Shown: piece by piece, positions 53,224 to 62,583 of the stretch
Layout of the letters: each line of letters begins with the position of its first letter
Numbering within the stretch: the stretch's first letter is position 1
Assembly (NCBI RefSeq): GCF_003367315.1
Contig: NZ_CP031415.1
Span: 186,001 to 250,000 of the forward strand
DNA: 64,000 bases
Direction of reading: 5' to 3'
Origin: Saccharospirillum mangrovi
GTDB taxonomy: Bacteria > Pseudomonadota > Gammaproteobacteria > Pseudomonadales > Natronospirillaceae
The notes under the pieces: generated by a model
Told to the model about the DNA's origin: nothing
The model's input: only the letters and a program-made list of their open reading frames with translations
The model's database searches: none
Made by a program: the position numbers and the translations under genes

Positions 53224-53866
53224 TGCGCTCGGACTCCCAGATGTCGATCACCGGGCCGCTGTTACTGGCGGCCTGATGCACCAAAACCCGCGCCACCTGT
53301 TCGGCTTCGACCGGGCGGTAGCGGCGCAATGGCCCGACCAATAACGGCCAGATAACCCGGCCAATCAGTTCACCGGCGCGTTCGCCCAAACGGAATTCTT
53401 TTCGCTCACCGAGCAACAACGACGGCCGCATCAACGTCAGCCGCTGAAAACTCAGCGCCATCAATTCCTGTTCCGCCTGACCTTTGGTGCGCAGGTACAG
53501 ATTGCGGCTGTCGGCGTTGGCGCCGAGGCTCGACACCGCCAGACAATGCGTCACGCCACGGTCGCGCGCCCAATGCGCAACCTGCGCGACCAAGTCGCGA
53601 TCGACCGCAACAAACGCCTCCGGCGAGCCAGCCGTGCGCAACGTTGTACCGAGCGTGCAAATTAAAGTGCCGCCGGTTAAATCCAGACCTTGGGTTTGTT
53701 GTTCCAGTTGTTTGAAATCGACGACCTGAATCTGTTGATGTGGCAAACCCGGCGCGATGTCGCGGCGTACCAGTAACCAGCAAGGGTCAAACGAATTTGG
53801 TTTGAGCCTGGCGGCGACGGCCTGACCGATCAGGCCGGTGGCGCCGACCAGAACGGTTGCGCTCAT
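53195..53866 (-). CDS. NAD(P)-binding oxidoreductase, HTATIP2/YwnB-like
   Basis: A 223-residue Rossmann-fold protein. The dinucleotide loop is LVGATGLIGQAV. LICTLGTTLRTAGS and CLAVSSLGANADSRNLYLRTKGQAEQEL follow, typical of the HTATIP2-like group of atypical short-chain dehydrogenases; a Y-x-x-x-K equivalent is YLRTK. Function is unknown in bacteria. The start codon overlaps the stop codon of the FIST-GGDEF-EAL gene in an ATGA arrangement, so the two are translationally coupled. Confidence 0.82.
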   Translation of the reverse strand: MSATVLVGATGLIGQAVAARLKPNSFDPCWLLVRRDIAPGLPHQQIQVVDFKQLEQQTQGLDLTGGTLICTLGTTLRTAGSPEAFVAVDRDLVAQVAHWARDRGVTHCLAVSSLGANADSRNLYLRTKGQAEQELMALSFQRLTLMRPSLLLGERKEFRLGERAGELIGRVIWPLLVGPLRRYRPVEAEQVARVLVHQAASNSGPVIDIWESERINRWQPDTD

Positions 53867-56409
53867 GCAAACATTTCCTGGCGTTGCGGCCGGTTGGCGC
53901 AGAAATCGGCCACGGCCATGGGTTCGGCGAGGTGGAAGCCTTGAAAGTAGTCGACGCCCATCACTTTGACGACATCGAGAATCTCATTCGAATGCACGTG
54001 TTCGGCGACGGTGCGGATGTTCAAATCCTGGCACAGCTGGACCACGCGGCGCACCAGAATCCGACTGACTTCGCTTTCGTCGAGATTGCGGATCAGACTG
54101 CCGTCGAGCTTGATCCAGTCCGGTTTCAAATGCAGCACCCGCTCCAGGTTGGAATAGGCGCTGCCGAAATCATCAATCGCCAACTGGCAGCCCAGACGGC
54201 GCAATTCCATGATGGTGATGGCGAAGCGTTGGAAATCGCGCAGGCCATCGGATTCGACAATTTCCAGCGTGACCCGCTCGGCGGCGATGCCCGAACGCAG
54301 CCAGGTTTTCAGGCGTTCGATCAACTCGGTGTTGCCCAGGTCGCGAGCGGTGAAGTTCAGGGTAAAGCCGACGTTGAGGTCTTTCAGCAGGCGGAAGGTT
54401 TCGTCGATCATGCGCATCGACAGGCGCGGGTACAGCTGCGTCGGCTTGACCAGATCGAGGAAATCTTTCGGTGCGTAAATGCGGCCGTCCTGACGAATAC
54501 GGATCAGCGCTTCGACGTGCGGCACATCGCCCTGGGCGTTGAACAATGGCTGGATAAACGGCTCGACTTCGTCGTTCGCCAGCGCCGTGCGTACCCGGCC
54601 CAGCCAGATCAAACCATCGCGTTTGTGCTGGTCGTTACCGGGCATATCCAGCGCGCGGGCGATGGGCAATTGATGATGGTAAGCGTGACGCCGCGCTTCC
54701 GACGCCTTGATCAACAAATCTTCCGGGCCGGGCTTCATATTCGGCGGCAATTCGTCGCGGTGTGCGGTGCCGGCGGTTAACAGAATCGGCAATACATTGC
54801 GCACGCGCTCGGCGCTGAATACGTCGGACTGGTCTTGCAGCCGTTCGGTCAACTGCGCCATGCCACGGAAAAATGCCTGATTGGAACAGGCCGCCGGCGC
54901 GACAATCAGAAATTCGTTGGGCGAACCGCGAAACACCAGCGCAGTGGTGGGCAGCAATTCCGGCAAATGGTTTTGAATCGCCTGGCTTAAGTCGCCGAGC
55001 AACTGATCGCCAATGGCGTAGCCGTACAGGTTGTTGATCTGCCGCAGGTTGTTCACCTTCAGGCTGCACACCTGAACGATGGGCCAGGGGTCGGCATCGC
55101 GCAGGCATTTGAGCAGGCCGACGCGGTTGGCGAGGCCGGTGATGGCGTCGGTTTCGTATTTGCGGAACAGCTCGCGGGTCTTGTGTTTGACCTCGGCTTC
55201 CAGGTCGCGGTTGACCTGATCCAGATCCTTCACCGATTCCTGAATCAGATGGAACAGCGGCGTTAAGGCGTGGCTTTGATAGGTCAGTAACGGGCGTTGT
55301 TCGGCCGGGTCTTCGGCCAGCGCCAGCACCGTTAAATGGTGCTGCAACAACTGCGTCTTGCCGTTTTCGTGGTGCAATTCGCCAGCACAATAGGCGCCGC
55401 CCAAGGGGGCCAGTTGGCGCAGCGGCGTCAGTTCCAGATCGGGTCCGCCGCTGTCGCTGGTGGCGCGGGCTTGGCAGTTGAACGCCAACAACAGTTCCGG
55501 GCGCTGATCGCTCAGTTGCAACGCGCCCTTGCTTAGCGATTCGCGACTGATCGACGGATGGCTGTAGGCAAAACGCACCCGGTCGCCTTCGGCCAAGGGT
55601 TCCGATAACTGGAAACCGCCACCGCTGAGGTTGTCGATCGGAATGCACAGCCGTTGGTGGCTGCCGTCGATGTGCATCAGCGGGAAATGGCGGTAGTCGG
55701 CCGAGTTCAGCGGCTGGCTGTCGTTCAAATAAGTGTCGTACAACGCCTGCACCGGCCGGCCGTCGAGTTCGTACAGCTTGGTGCCTTGGGCGCGGGTGAC
55801 GGTCCAGCTGCGGCCAATCTGGTGCCATTGGCTGAAAGCGTGCGATTGAAGTTTCAGTTCGGGGTTGTCGAAGGTGACGACCAGACAGTGGTTCGGCTGC
55901 ACCAGGCCGTTGGCAAACACCCAGCCGCTCACCTGATCGGTCATGCGGCCGCCGGCAATGGTGATGTCCGGATGGTGGGCGTTTACCCAGTCGAACAGGG
56001 CGTCGCAATCGGCGGCGGAATCGTTGAAGAAGGTCAGCGCCAGGCGCGTATCCTGGGTCACCAGCGGCCGGTACAAACGCTCGCCCAGCGTTTCCAGATC
56101 GGCTTGCCAGGGCAGTACCTGGCTGCGCAAGGTTGTCCGTTCAAAACGCAGACATTGCACCAGCACTTCGCCATCGATCAGCGGGCCGCTGTTCAGAATC
56201 GGCCCACACTGAGCGCCGACCACCGTGGCTTGCGGCCACAGCGCTTCGAACCAGGGCAGGATGGGTTGCAGGGCATCGGCGGGAGCGTTGGCGAAAATCA
56301 GGACGAGCAGATTGGGATGGTCGGGAAAGCGCCGGTTGAATTCACCCAGCTGATGAAGGCCGTCCTCGACGCTCGGTCGGAACGAGAATGAAGCAATCTG
56401 TACGGCCAT
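53863..56409 (-). CDS. FIST-GGDEF-EAL cyclic-di-GMP signalling protein
   Basis: An 848-residue cytoplasmic protein. FIST N and FIST C domains occupy about residues 1-370 (CIPIDNLSGGGFQLSEPL belongs to the second). A coiled helix leads to a GGDEF domain (about 415-575) whose signature is degraded to GSPNEF, so cyclase activity is unlikely. The EAL domain (about 600-840) keeps E in VEALIRIR, N in TLNFTARDL, E in LEIVES, DD in AIDDFGSAY, K in IKLDGSL and Q in DYFQGFHLAEPM. It probably degrades cyclic-di-GMP in response to a small ligand bound by FIST. The ATG at 56407-56409 is chosen; a longer frame would enter the divergent promoter. Confidence 0.88.
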   Translation of the reverse strand: MAVQIASFSFRPSVEDGLHQLGEFNRRFPDHPNLLVLIFANAPADALQPILPWFEALWPQATVVGAQCGPILNSGPLIDGEVLVQCLRFERTTLRSQVLPWQADLETLGERLYRPLVTQDTRLALTFFNDSAADCDALFDWVNAHHPDITIAGGRMTDQVSGWVFANGLVQPNHCLVVTFDNPELKLQSHAFSQWHQIGRSWTVTRAQGTKLYELDGRPVQALYDTYLNDSQPLNSADYRHFPLMHIDGSHQRLCIPIDNLSGGGFQLSEPLAEGDRVRFAYSHPSISRESLSKGALQLSDQRPELLLAFNCQARATSDSGGPDLELTPLRQLAPLGGAYCAGELHHENGKTQLLQHHLTVLALAEDPAEQRPLLTYQSHALTPLFHLIQESVKDLDQVNRDLEAEVKHKTRELFRKYETDAITGLANRVGLLKCLRDADPWPIVQVCSLKVNNLRQINNLYGYAIGDQLLGDLSQAIQNHLPELLPTTALVFRGSPNEFLIVAPAACSNQAFFRGMAQLTERLQDQSDVFSAERVRNVLPILLTAGTAHRDELPPNMKPGPEDLLIKASEARRHAYHHQLPIARALDMPGNDQHKRDGLIWLGRVRTALANDEVEPFIQPLFNAQGDVPHVEALIRIRQDGRIYAPKDFLDLVKPTQLYPRLSMRMIDETFRLLKDLNVGFTLNFTARDLGNTELIERLKTWLRSGIAAERVTLEIVESDGLRDFQRFAITIMELRRLGCQLAIDDFGSAYSNLERVLHLKPDWIKLDGSLIRNLDESEVSRILVRRVVQLCQDLNIRTVAEHVHSNEILDVVKVMGVDYFQGFHLAEPMAVADFCANRPQRQEMFA

Positions 56410-56564
56410 AATCAGGGGGTCGGGTATGTTAGTATTTTGTAAGTCTATGTTAAAGCTTGTGCCGTTGGAAACCGCTTGTGACGGGGGCTTCACAGTCGAT
56501 GGTATTAGATTGGCATTGGCCGTCAAAGTGAACGCTGGTTGATTTCGAATAAGGAGACAAAGGC

Positions 56565-56858
56565 TTGGCGGAAACGACGTCTGGCTCGGTTGCGGACTGG
56601 TTTGTCTACATGGTGCGCTGCGCCGACGACAGCCTTTATACCGGCGTGACCACAAACCCCGAGCGTCGCCTGCGCGAGCACAACGGCGAACTGGTTGGCG
56701 GCGCACGTTATACCCGCACCCGCCGGCCGGTGACCCTGGTGTACACCGAAGCCTGCGCCGACCGCAGCACCGCCGGTCAACGCGAAGCCGCCATCAAGGC
56801 GCACTCACGACGGCAGAAACTCGCCTTGCTGACCCAGCGCACCGAAGCGGTGCGTTAA
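56565..56858 (+). CDS. GIY-YIG nuclease superfamily protein, YhbQ-like
   Basis: A 97-residue protein with the GIY-YIG fold. WFVYMVRCADDSLYTGVTTNPERRLREHN contains the paired V-Y-M and Y-T-G motifs, the catalytic arginine and asparagine. The C-terminal AGQREAAIKAHSRRQKLALL carries the glutamate. Small YhbQ/UPF0213 proteins have an unclear biological role. The start is a TTG at 56565, eight bases after AGGAG, and no alternative start precedes the conserved part. Confidence 0.85.
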   Translation: MAETTSGSVADWFVYMVRCADDSLYTGVTTNPERRLREHNGELVGGARYTRTRRPVTLVYTEACADRSTAGQREAAIKAHSRRQKLALLTQRTEAVR

Positions 56859-56860
56859 GG

Positions 56861-56905
56861 TTGTCATCTTTCATTCATGGCCCTGTCATACAGCGTCTCT
56901 AGGCT
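56861..56905 (+). promoter_or_regulatory. Pho-box array and -10 for the 5'-nucleotidase gene
   Basis: Heptamers TTGTCAT (56861), CATTCAT (56872) and CTGTCAT (56883) follow at 11-base steps; CGTCTCT (56894) is a weaker fourth. Ten bases after CTGTCAT stands TAGGCT (56900-56905). This is the PhoB-promoter layout and equals the one at 19270-19335. The leader to the start codon is about 190 bases. Confidence 0.75.
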
Positions 56906-57099
56906 GGCCGGGCGCGCTTCAACGCCGAAGGGTGGCGCTCAAGGTCGGCTTGGTTTTTGCTGCTGCTAGCCCTCGAATTCAAAAGCCCACCTTTTGTTTC
57001 GGTTTGATGACATAGCCGCTACAGTGGTTTGCGACCTGACCGAAGAGTCAGGTACCGCTGAAACCCCCGACTGCTGGCAACAACATGGAGAGAAATATA

Positions 57100-58665
57100 A
57101 TGAAACCCCTATTGCCCGTTTCCCTGGGTCTGGTAGCCATTGCCCTGAGCGGCTGTGCGCTGATGGGTCCGAGCTATGAGCCGGACACCGATTACCACCT
57201 CACCATCCTGCACACCAACGACCATCACGGCCGCTTCTGGCGCAATGGCGATGGCGAGTACGGCATGGCTGCCCGCAAAACCCTGATCGACAGCATTCGC
57301 GCCGAAGTGGAAGCCGAAGGTGGCTCGGTGCTGCTGTTGTCCGGTGGTGACATCAACACCGGTGTGCCGGAATCCGATCTGCAAAACGCCGAACCCGATT
57401 TCCTCGGCATGGCGATGCTGGAATACGACGCCATGGCCGTCGGTAACCACGAATTCGATAACCCGCGCGATGTGCTGATGCAGCAAGCGGACTGGGCCGG
57501 TTTCCCGTTCCTGTCGGCCAACATCGTCTACAAAGACAGCGGCAAGACACTGTTCAAGCCGTATGAAATGTTCAACGTCCAGGGTTACAAAGTAGCCGTG
57601 GTCGGTTTCACCACCGAAGACACCGTTAAGATCGCCAACCCCGAATACATGACCGACCTGGCGTTCCTGACCCCAGTCGATGTCGCGGCCGATCTGATCC
57701 CGGAACTGGACGCCAAGTCTGATCTGGTGGTCGCCGTAACCCACATGGGCCACTACGCCAATGGCAACTACGGCGGTAACGCTCCGGGCGACGTCACCTT
57801 GGCGCGCAGCGTGAGCGGTATCGACGTCATCGTCGGCGGTCACAGCCAGAACCCGCTGTTCGAGCCGGACGTGCAAAACGGCACGCTGATTCTGCAAGCC
57901 TACGAATGGGGCAAATACGTTGGCCGTCTGGACCTGACGCTGCGTAACGGTGAAATCGTCGATTACACCTACGACCTGATTCCGGTGAACCTGCTGGACG
58001 ATAACGACCAGCTGATGCGCGCCGAAATCGCCGAAGATCCTGAGATGCTGGCGATGCTGACGCCGTATCAGGAAGCCGGTGGTGAAGCGCTGAACATCGT
58101 CCTCGGCAGCGCCAATGGCGACTTCATCGGCGACCGCGCCGTGGTGCGTAACGAACCGACCAACCTGGGTGTACTGATTGCCCGCGCGCAACGTGCCCGC
58201 ACCAACGCCGACGTTGGCATCATGAACTCTGGCGGCATCCGTGCTGATCTGGAAGGTGGCGACATCAGCTACAAAGACGTGCTGACTGTACAGCCGTTCG
58301 GCAACATGCTCGGTTACGTCGATTTCACCGGCGCCGAACTGATGAACTACCTGAACGCCGCCGCCGCCATGCAAGCCGGCAGCGGTGCATTCGCGCAGTT
58401 CGACGGTGTAGAACTGAAGATCGTGGCCGGTTCTGTAGTGGAAGCGACAGTCGGTGGCGCGCCGATCGACCCGGGCAAAACCTACCGCCTGTCGGTTAAC
58501 TCCTTCATGGCCGCCGGTGGTGATGGCTACCCGAACATCACCGAGCATCCGAACTACGTGAACTCCGGCTTTGTCGATGCCGACATGCTGGCCGATTACA
58601 TCGAGCAGCATAGCCCGCTCGACATCGCCGACTTTGCCCCCGGCATGATGGTGGTTCGCGACTGA
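57100..58665 (+). CDS. 5'-nucleotidase/UshA-like lipoprotein
   Basis: A 521-residue lipoprotein; the lipobox is LSGC with C19. The N-terminal metallophosphatase domain has the di-metal motifs TILHTNDHHG, LSGGDINTG, VGNHEFD, VAVTHMGHY and GGHSQ. The C-terminal 5'-nucleotidase domain has NSGGIRADLEGG and VNSFMAAGGDGYP for the substrate pocket. It would release phosphate and nucleosides from nucleotides outside the cytoplasm. The ATG at 57100 follows GGAGAG; an ATG at 57085 in frame overlaps that site. A Pho-box array precedes it and a terminator follows. Confidence 0.9.
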   Translation: MKPLLPVSLGLVAIALSGCALMGPSYEPDTDYHLTILHTNDHHGRFWRNGDGEYGMAARKTLIDSIRAEVEAEGGSVLLLSGGDINTGVPESDLQNAEPDFLGMAMLEYDAMAVGNHEFDNPRDVLMQQADWAGFPFLSANIVYKDSGKTLFKPYEMFNVQGYKVAVVGFTTEDTVKIANPEYMTDLAFLTPVDVAADLIPELDAKSDLVVAVTHMGHYANGNYGGNAPGDVTLARSVSGIDVIVGGHSQNPLFEPDVQNGTLILQAYEWGKYVGRLDLTLRNGEIVDYTYDLIPVNLLDDNDQLMRAEIAEDPEMLAMLTPYQEAGGEALNIVLGSANGDFIGDRAVVRNEPTNLGVLIARAQRARTNADVGIMNSGGIRADLEGGDISYKDVLTVQPFGNMLGYVDFTGAELMNYLNAAAAMQAGSGAFAQFDGVELKIVAGSVVEATVGGAPIDPGKTYRLSVNSFMAAGGDGYPNITEHPNYVNSGFVDADMLADYIEQHSPLDIADFAPGMMVVRD

Positions 58666-58690
58666 TCTTAGATCGGTTGAACCAACCAGA

Positions 58691-58715
58691 AAGGTCGCTT
58701 CGGCGGCCTTTTTTT
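58691..58715 (+). terminator. Terminator after the 5'-nucleotidase gene
   Basis: AAGGTCGC-TTCG-GCGGCCTT is a stem with a stable TTCG loop and one G-T pair, followed by a run of T. It lies 25 bases after the stop codon. Confidence 0.9.
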
Positions 58716-58846
58716 ATGGCGTTTTCCTGAGGTCTTTCACTGAGCTGCTGCAACAATGCATTGCACAATCGACCGCTTCGGCTGCGCCTTGGCTGTGCTA
58801 TCATCCGCGCGCCATTCTTCCCGACCACCCGCATCAAGAGCCGAGC

Positions 58847-60076
58847 ATGAGCAAGAATTCGCTGGATAAGAGCAAGATTCGCATCCTCTTGTTGGAAGGG
58901 GTCCACCAGAGCGCGCTGGATACCCTGAACAAAGCAGGCTACACCAACATCGAATACCTCAAGGGTTCCCTGCCCGAGGCTGAGCTGATTGAGAAAGCGC
59001 GCGACGCGCACTTTATCGGCATTCGTTCGCGTACCCAGATGACGCGCTCGGTGTTCGAGGCGGCCGATAAACTGGTGGCCGTCGGCTGTTTCTGCATCGG
59101 TACCAATCAGGTCGATTTGAATGCCGCCAGCGAACACGGCGTGGTGGTGTTCAACGCGCCTTATTCCAACACCCGTTCGGTGGCCGAGCTGGTATTGGCC
59201 GAAGCCATTTTGCTGTTGCGCGGCGTACCGGAGAAAAACGCCGTTTGTCATCGCGGCGGCTGGCAGAAGACGGCGGTCGATAGCTACGAGATTCGTGGCA
59301 AGAAACTGGGCATTGTCGGTTACGGCAGCATCGGCACGCAGTTGGGTGTGCTGGCCGAAGGCCTGGGTATGGAAGTGATTTTCTACGACATGGTCACCAA
59401 GTTGCCGCTGGGTAATGCGCGTCAAGTTGGCTCGATGAATGCCCTGTTGGCCGAGGCCGATGTGGTGACGCTGCACGTGCCGGAAACCGCCTCGACCAAA
59501 CTGATGATGGGTGCCAATCAGTTCCGCCGCATGAAACCCGGTTCGGTGTTTATCAACGCTTCACGCGGCACGGTGGTGGATATTGATGCGCTGGCCGCAG
59601 CCCTGGCCGAGAAAAAACTGCTCGGCGCGGCGGTCGATGTATTCCCGGTCGAACCGCGCAGCAACGACGACGAATTCATTTCGCCGCTGCGCGACTTCGA
59701 CAATGTGATTCTGACGCCGCACGTTGGCGGTTCCACTCAGGAAGCGCAGTACAACATCGGCATCGAAGTGGCGGAAAAACTGGCGCTGTATTCTGACAAC
59801 GGTACCTCGCTGTCGGCGGTCAATTTCCCCGAAGTGGCGTTGCCATCGCACCCGAACGCGCACCGCATTCTGCACATTCACCACAACGTGCCGGGCGTGA
59901 TGTCGGAGATCAACCGCATCTTTTCTGAGAACGACATCAACATCATCGGCCAGTATCTGCAGACCAACGATAAGGTCGGTTACGTGGTGATTGATGTGGC
60001 GCAGGAATGTTCACTGAAAGCACTGGAAAAAGTGCGCGAAGTGAAAGCCACCATGCGCACGCGCATCCTGTTCTGA
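58847..60076 (+). CDS. serA: D-3-phosphoglycerate dehydrogenase
   Basis: A 409-residue enzyme, the length of E. coli SerA. It oxidises 3-phosphoglycerate in the first step of serine synthesis. The NAD-binding loop is GIVGYGSIGTQLG, the catalytic arginine lies in INASRGTVVDIDAL, and the histidine in LTPHVGGSTQEAQ. A C-terminal ACT domain (about 335-409; HNVPGVMSEINRIFSENDINI) implies feedback inhibition by serine. It opens a run of same-strand genes up to the window edge. Confidence 0.96.
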   Translation: MSKNSLDKSKIRILLLEGVHQSALDTLNKAGYTNIEYLKGSLPEAELIEKARDAHFIGIRSRTQMTRSVFEAADKLVAVGCFCIGTNQVDLNAASEHGVVVFNAPYSNTRSVAELVLAEAILLLRGVPEKNAVCHRGGWQKTAVDSYEIRGKKLGIVGYGSIGTQLGVLAEGLGMEVIFYDMVTKLPLGNARQVGSMNALLAEADVVTLHVPETASTKLMMGANQFRRMKPGSVFINASRGTVVDIDALAAALAEKKLLGAAVDVFPVEPRSNDDEFISPLRDFDNVILTPHVGGSTQEAQYNIGIEVAEKLALYSDNGTSLSAVNFPEVALPSHPNAHRILHIHHNVPGVMSEINRIFSENDINIIGQYLQTNDKVGYVVIDVAQECSLKALEKVREVKATMRTRILF

Positions 60077-60130
60077 CAGGCAGCGGGCTGTCATAATCGG
60101 CCCGCTTTAACGGCCATAAGGGCGGAGTGG

Positions 60131-60634
60131 ATGTCGCGGTTGTCGCGCAGAATTGTCGGTGGGTTGTGCTGCGCTTTGGCGTTGGCCGGTTGCATGAGCG
60201 GCGGCGGGCAGTCCGAAGTCACCAGTTGCACCTACCCGGACAGTGCCCGCACCCCGGCGCCGGGTTTCATTTGTGGTGAACCACTCGAAGGTTTTCCGCT
60301 GACTCGTCTGACATCCTCACCCCCCAGTGATGAAGCCGCCGAGGTGCGCATCGAAAGCGGCCGGCAGGCGGTGCAAAATCGATTGATGCTGGAATGGATG
60401 CAAGACTGGTACGCCAGCTTGCCCAGTGCCGACCGGGATCGCGCTCAGGCGCTGGTGTACGACTGGCTCAGTCAGGAATTGCGGGTGGTGCGCACCCGCA
60501 CCAGCCCGGCCGGTTCAATCTGGTTGCTGGTCGGGCTGAACCGCACCGAAGCCCAGGCGCACCAGGCTTTGAATCATCGTTTGCTCTCGGCGGGCATCAC
60601 GCCGCCCCCTTCAACCGAACAGGATTTGCCATGA
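60131..60634 (+). CDS. Hypothetical lipoprotein
   Basis: A 167-residue protein with a signal peptide ending in the lipobox LAGC (C21). The rest contains GFICGEPLEGFPL and a helical EWMQDWYASLPSADRDRAQALVYDWL; it resembles small LPP20-like lipoproteins only loosely. The name and function are not recognised. Its stop codon overlaps the start of the next gene (ATGA), so the two are translationally coupled. Confidence 0.72.
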   Translation: MSRLSRRIVGGLCCALALAGCMSGGGQSEVTSCTYPDSARTPAPGFICGEPLEGFPLTRLTSSPPSDEAAEVRIESGRQAVQNRLMLEWMQDWYASLPSADRDRAQALVYDWLSQELRVVRTRTSPAGSIWLLVGLNRTEAQAHQALNHRLLSAGITPPPSTEQDLP

Positions 60635-61860
60635 CAGCCATCGTCCGTTTCATTGCTGCCTTGCTGGTGTTGGCGCTGGTGCAGACACCGGCGCACGCTT
60701 TTGAGCAGGGTTCGCTGTTGGTCTGGGTTGACCCCGGCCACGACATCCGCGCCCTGACGCGTCTGGCCGAAGCCTATGGCGAGCGCAATGACATTGAGAT
60801 CACAGTCGCTGCGCCGGCCCAGGGTCGGCGTGCTTTCCAGCAGCGCGAAGTCGATAACGATGGTCCGGACATCTACATCGGCCATCACGACAACCTGACC
60901 GACTGGGCGCTGGCCGGCATCCTCACGCCCATTCAGCCGCCGAGTGCGGCGCGCAATGCGTTGAACGAACCCTACTGGTCGGTGCTGACCTATCAAGAGA
61001 CGGTATACGGCTACCCGCTGGCGGTCGAAGGCGTGGTGCAGGCGTGCAACGCCGATCTGGTCAATGAACCCTTTGATAGCTGGCAATCGGTCTGGCAGGC
61101 CGAAGGCGAAATGCGCCGCCGCAACGCGCGGCCGCTGCTGTTCGACCCGACCAATCTGTATCTGAACTACGGCCTGATGACTGCTCAGGGCGGCTACGTG
61201 TTTGGCCGTACTGAAACTGGCGAGATTGACACCAACAATGTTGGTTGGACGCACCCGGCCGCGGTGGCGGCACTGTCGTTTATGCAATCAATGATTGAAG
61301 GCGGCCTGTTGCCAGATCGCATCAATGGCGAAGAAACCGACCGCGCCTTCACCAGCGAACGCGCCGCCTGCGTATTGGCCGCCGCCAGCGACTTGCCGGT
61401 GTATCAGGACGCGGGCATCGATTTGGTGGTTGGGCCCTATCCGGGTTTGAACGGCGAAGTGGGTCGCGGGTTCGCTGAAGTCACCGCCGCCTTTATTAAT
61501 GGCGCGACGCCGAACAGAACCCTGGCGCGCCGCTTTATTGAAAACGCCCTGCTCAACGACGCCGGTTTCGAAGCGCTGACATCGGCCGTCGCGCCCGCCG
61601 CGCCATTGCGCCCAGCGGCACTGGAAGACTGGCTCAGCGACGAAGACTGGCACGCTCAAGCCTGGCCGGTGTGGCAAGCGGCCGAGCCGCTGCCCTCGGT
61701 GCCGGCCATGGGGCTGTACTGGATGCTGGGTAACGACGCCCTGCAAGCCATTCTGTATCGCAACGAACCCATTCAAGCGACGCTGGTTAATGCCGCCGCT
61801 CAGTTGAGTCAATTGGCAGTGATTCCTGAATTGCCGGAAGAAGAAACCGAGGATAACTGA
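60631..61860 (+). CDS. Periplasmic sugar-type solute-binding protein without transporter
   Basis: A 409-residue precursor with a signal peptide ending near AHAFE (about residue 23). The mature part follows the MalE-type fold: LLVWVDPGHDIRALTRLAEAYGERN opens the first lobe, DIYIGHHDNLTDWALAGIL and YPLAVEGVVQACNADLV follow, and NGAT-PNRTLARRFIENALL lies in the second lobe. Maltodextrin-type ligands are possible but not proved. No permease or ATPase gene is in view. It is coupled to the upstream lipoprotein gene and followed one base later by the next. Confidence 0.78.
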   Translation: MTAIVRFIAALLVLALVQTPAHAFEQGSLLVWVDPGHDIRALTRLAEAYGERNDIEITVAAPAQGRRAFQQREVDNDGPDIYIGHHDNLTDWALAGILTPIQPPSAARNALNEPYWSVLTYQETVYGYPLAVEGVVQACNADLVNEPFDSWQSVWQAEGEMRRRNARPLLFDPTNLYLNYGLMTAQGGYVFGRTETGEIDTNNVGWTHPAAVAALSFMQSMIEGGLLPDRINGEETDRAFTSERAACVLAAASDLPVYQDAGIDLVVGPYPGLNGEVGRGFAEVTAAFINGATPNRTLARRFIENALLNDAGFEALTSAVAPAAPLRPAALEDWLSDEDWHAQAWPVWQAAEPLPSVPAMGLYWMLGNDALQAILYRNEPIQATLVNAAAQLSQLAVIPELPEEETEDN

Positions 61861-61861
61861 G

Positions 61862-62530
61862 ATGTTTACGCACCGTTGGTGGCAAGGCGAAACGCTGGAT
61901 TTGCCGGTGGGCAAGGCGGTTTGTATCGGTCGTAATTACGCCGAGCACGCCCGTGAACTGAACAACCCGGTGCCCAAACAGCCGCTGCTGTTTCACAAGC
62001 CGGCGACGGCCTTTTGCGAGCTGAGCGATTCGCTGCAACTGGCGCGACCGGGCCTGCATTTTGAAACCGAACTGGCGTTGCTGATTGGTGCGCCGCTGAA
62101 CGCCCAGAGCGTTAATCCCTGGTCGGCCGTGATCGGTGTAACGCTGGCGCTGGATCTGACTGACCGCGACTTGCAGGCCGAACTCAAACAGGCCGGCCAT
62201 CCCTGGGAACGCGCCAAAGCCTTCGACGGCGCCTTGCCGATTGGCACCTGGCTGCCGATTGAGAAAATGCCGGCCAACGTGGCCGACTGGTCGTACCGAT
62301 TGGACATGAACGGCGCCCTGCGCCAGCACGGCCAGGTCAGCCAGATGCTGTGCGCACCTGCCCAACTGCTGGAACTGATTCTGGTGGATTTCAGCCTGCA
62401 ACCGGGCGATGTCGTTCTGACCGGCACACCGGCCGGTGTCGGCGTGCTGTCCACTGGCGATGACTTGCTGTTACGTCTGGACAACACCGACTGGCAACAG
62501 CGCTGCCGCCTCGCCAGCCCTGGCTCTTGA
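61862..62530 (+). CDS. Fumarylacetoacetate hydrolase-family protein
   Basis: A 222-residue protein of the FAH family, YcgM/FAHD1 group. KAVCIGRNYAEHA at the start, metal ligands in HFETELALLIG and ALDLTDRDLQ, and the DVVLTGTPAGVG block are typical. Such enzymes hydrolyse acylpyruvates or decarboxylate oxaloacetate. The adjacent binding-protein gene ends two bases earlier. Relation to the envelope genes around it is unclear. Confidence 0.9.
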   Translation: MFTHRWWQGETLDLPVGKAVCIGRNYAEHARELNNPVPKQPLLFHKPATAFCELSDSLQLARPGLHFETELALLIGAPLNAQSVNPWSAVIGVTLALDLTDRDLQAELKQAGHPWERAKAFDGALPIGTWLPIEKMPANVADWSYRLDMNGALRQHGQVSQMLCAPAQLLELILVDFSLQPGDVVLTGTPAGVGVLSTGDDLLLRLDNTDWQQRCRLASPGS

Positions 62531-62583
62531 CAGTCGCGCCACCGCGGGCAAAGGTGCCGAAGTCTCTTAGTCGGTTGTCCTTC

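Noticed and set aside
57109-58611. A 500-codon open frame opposite the 5'-nucleotidase gene
   Set aside because: Antisense of a gene with complete metal and substrate motifs; no own start signal or known domain.
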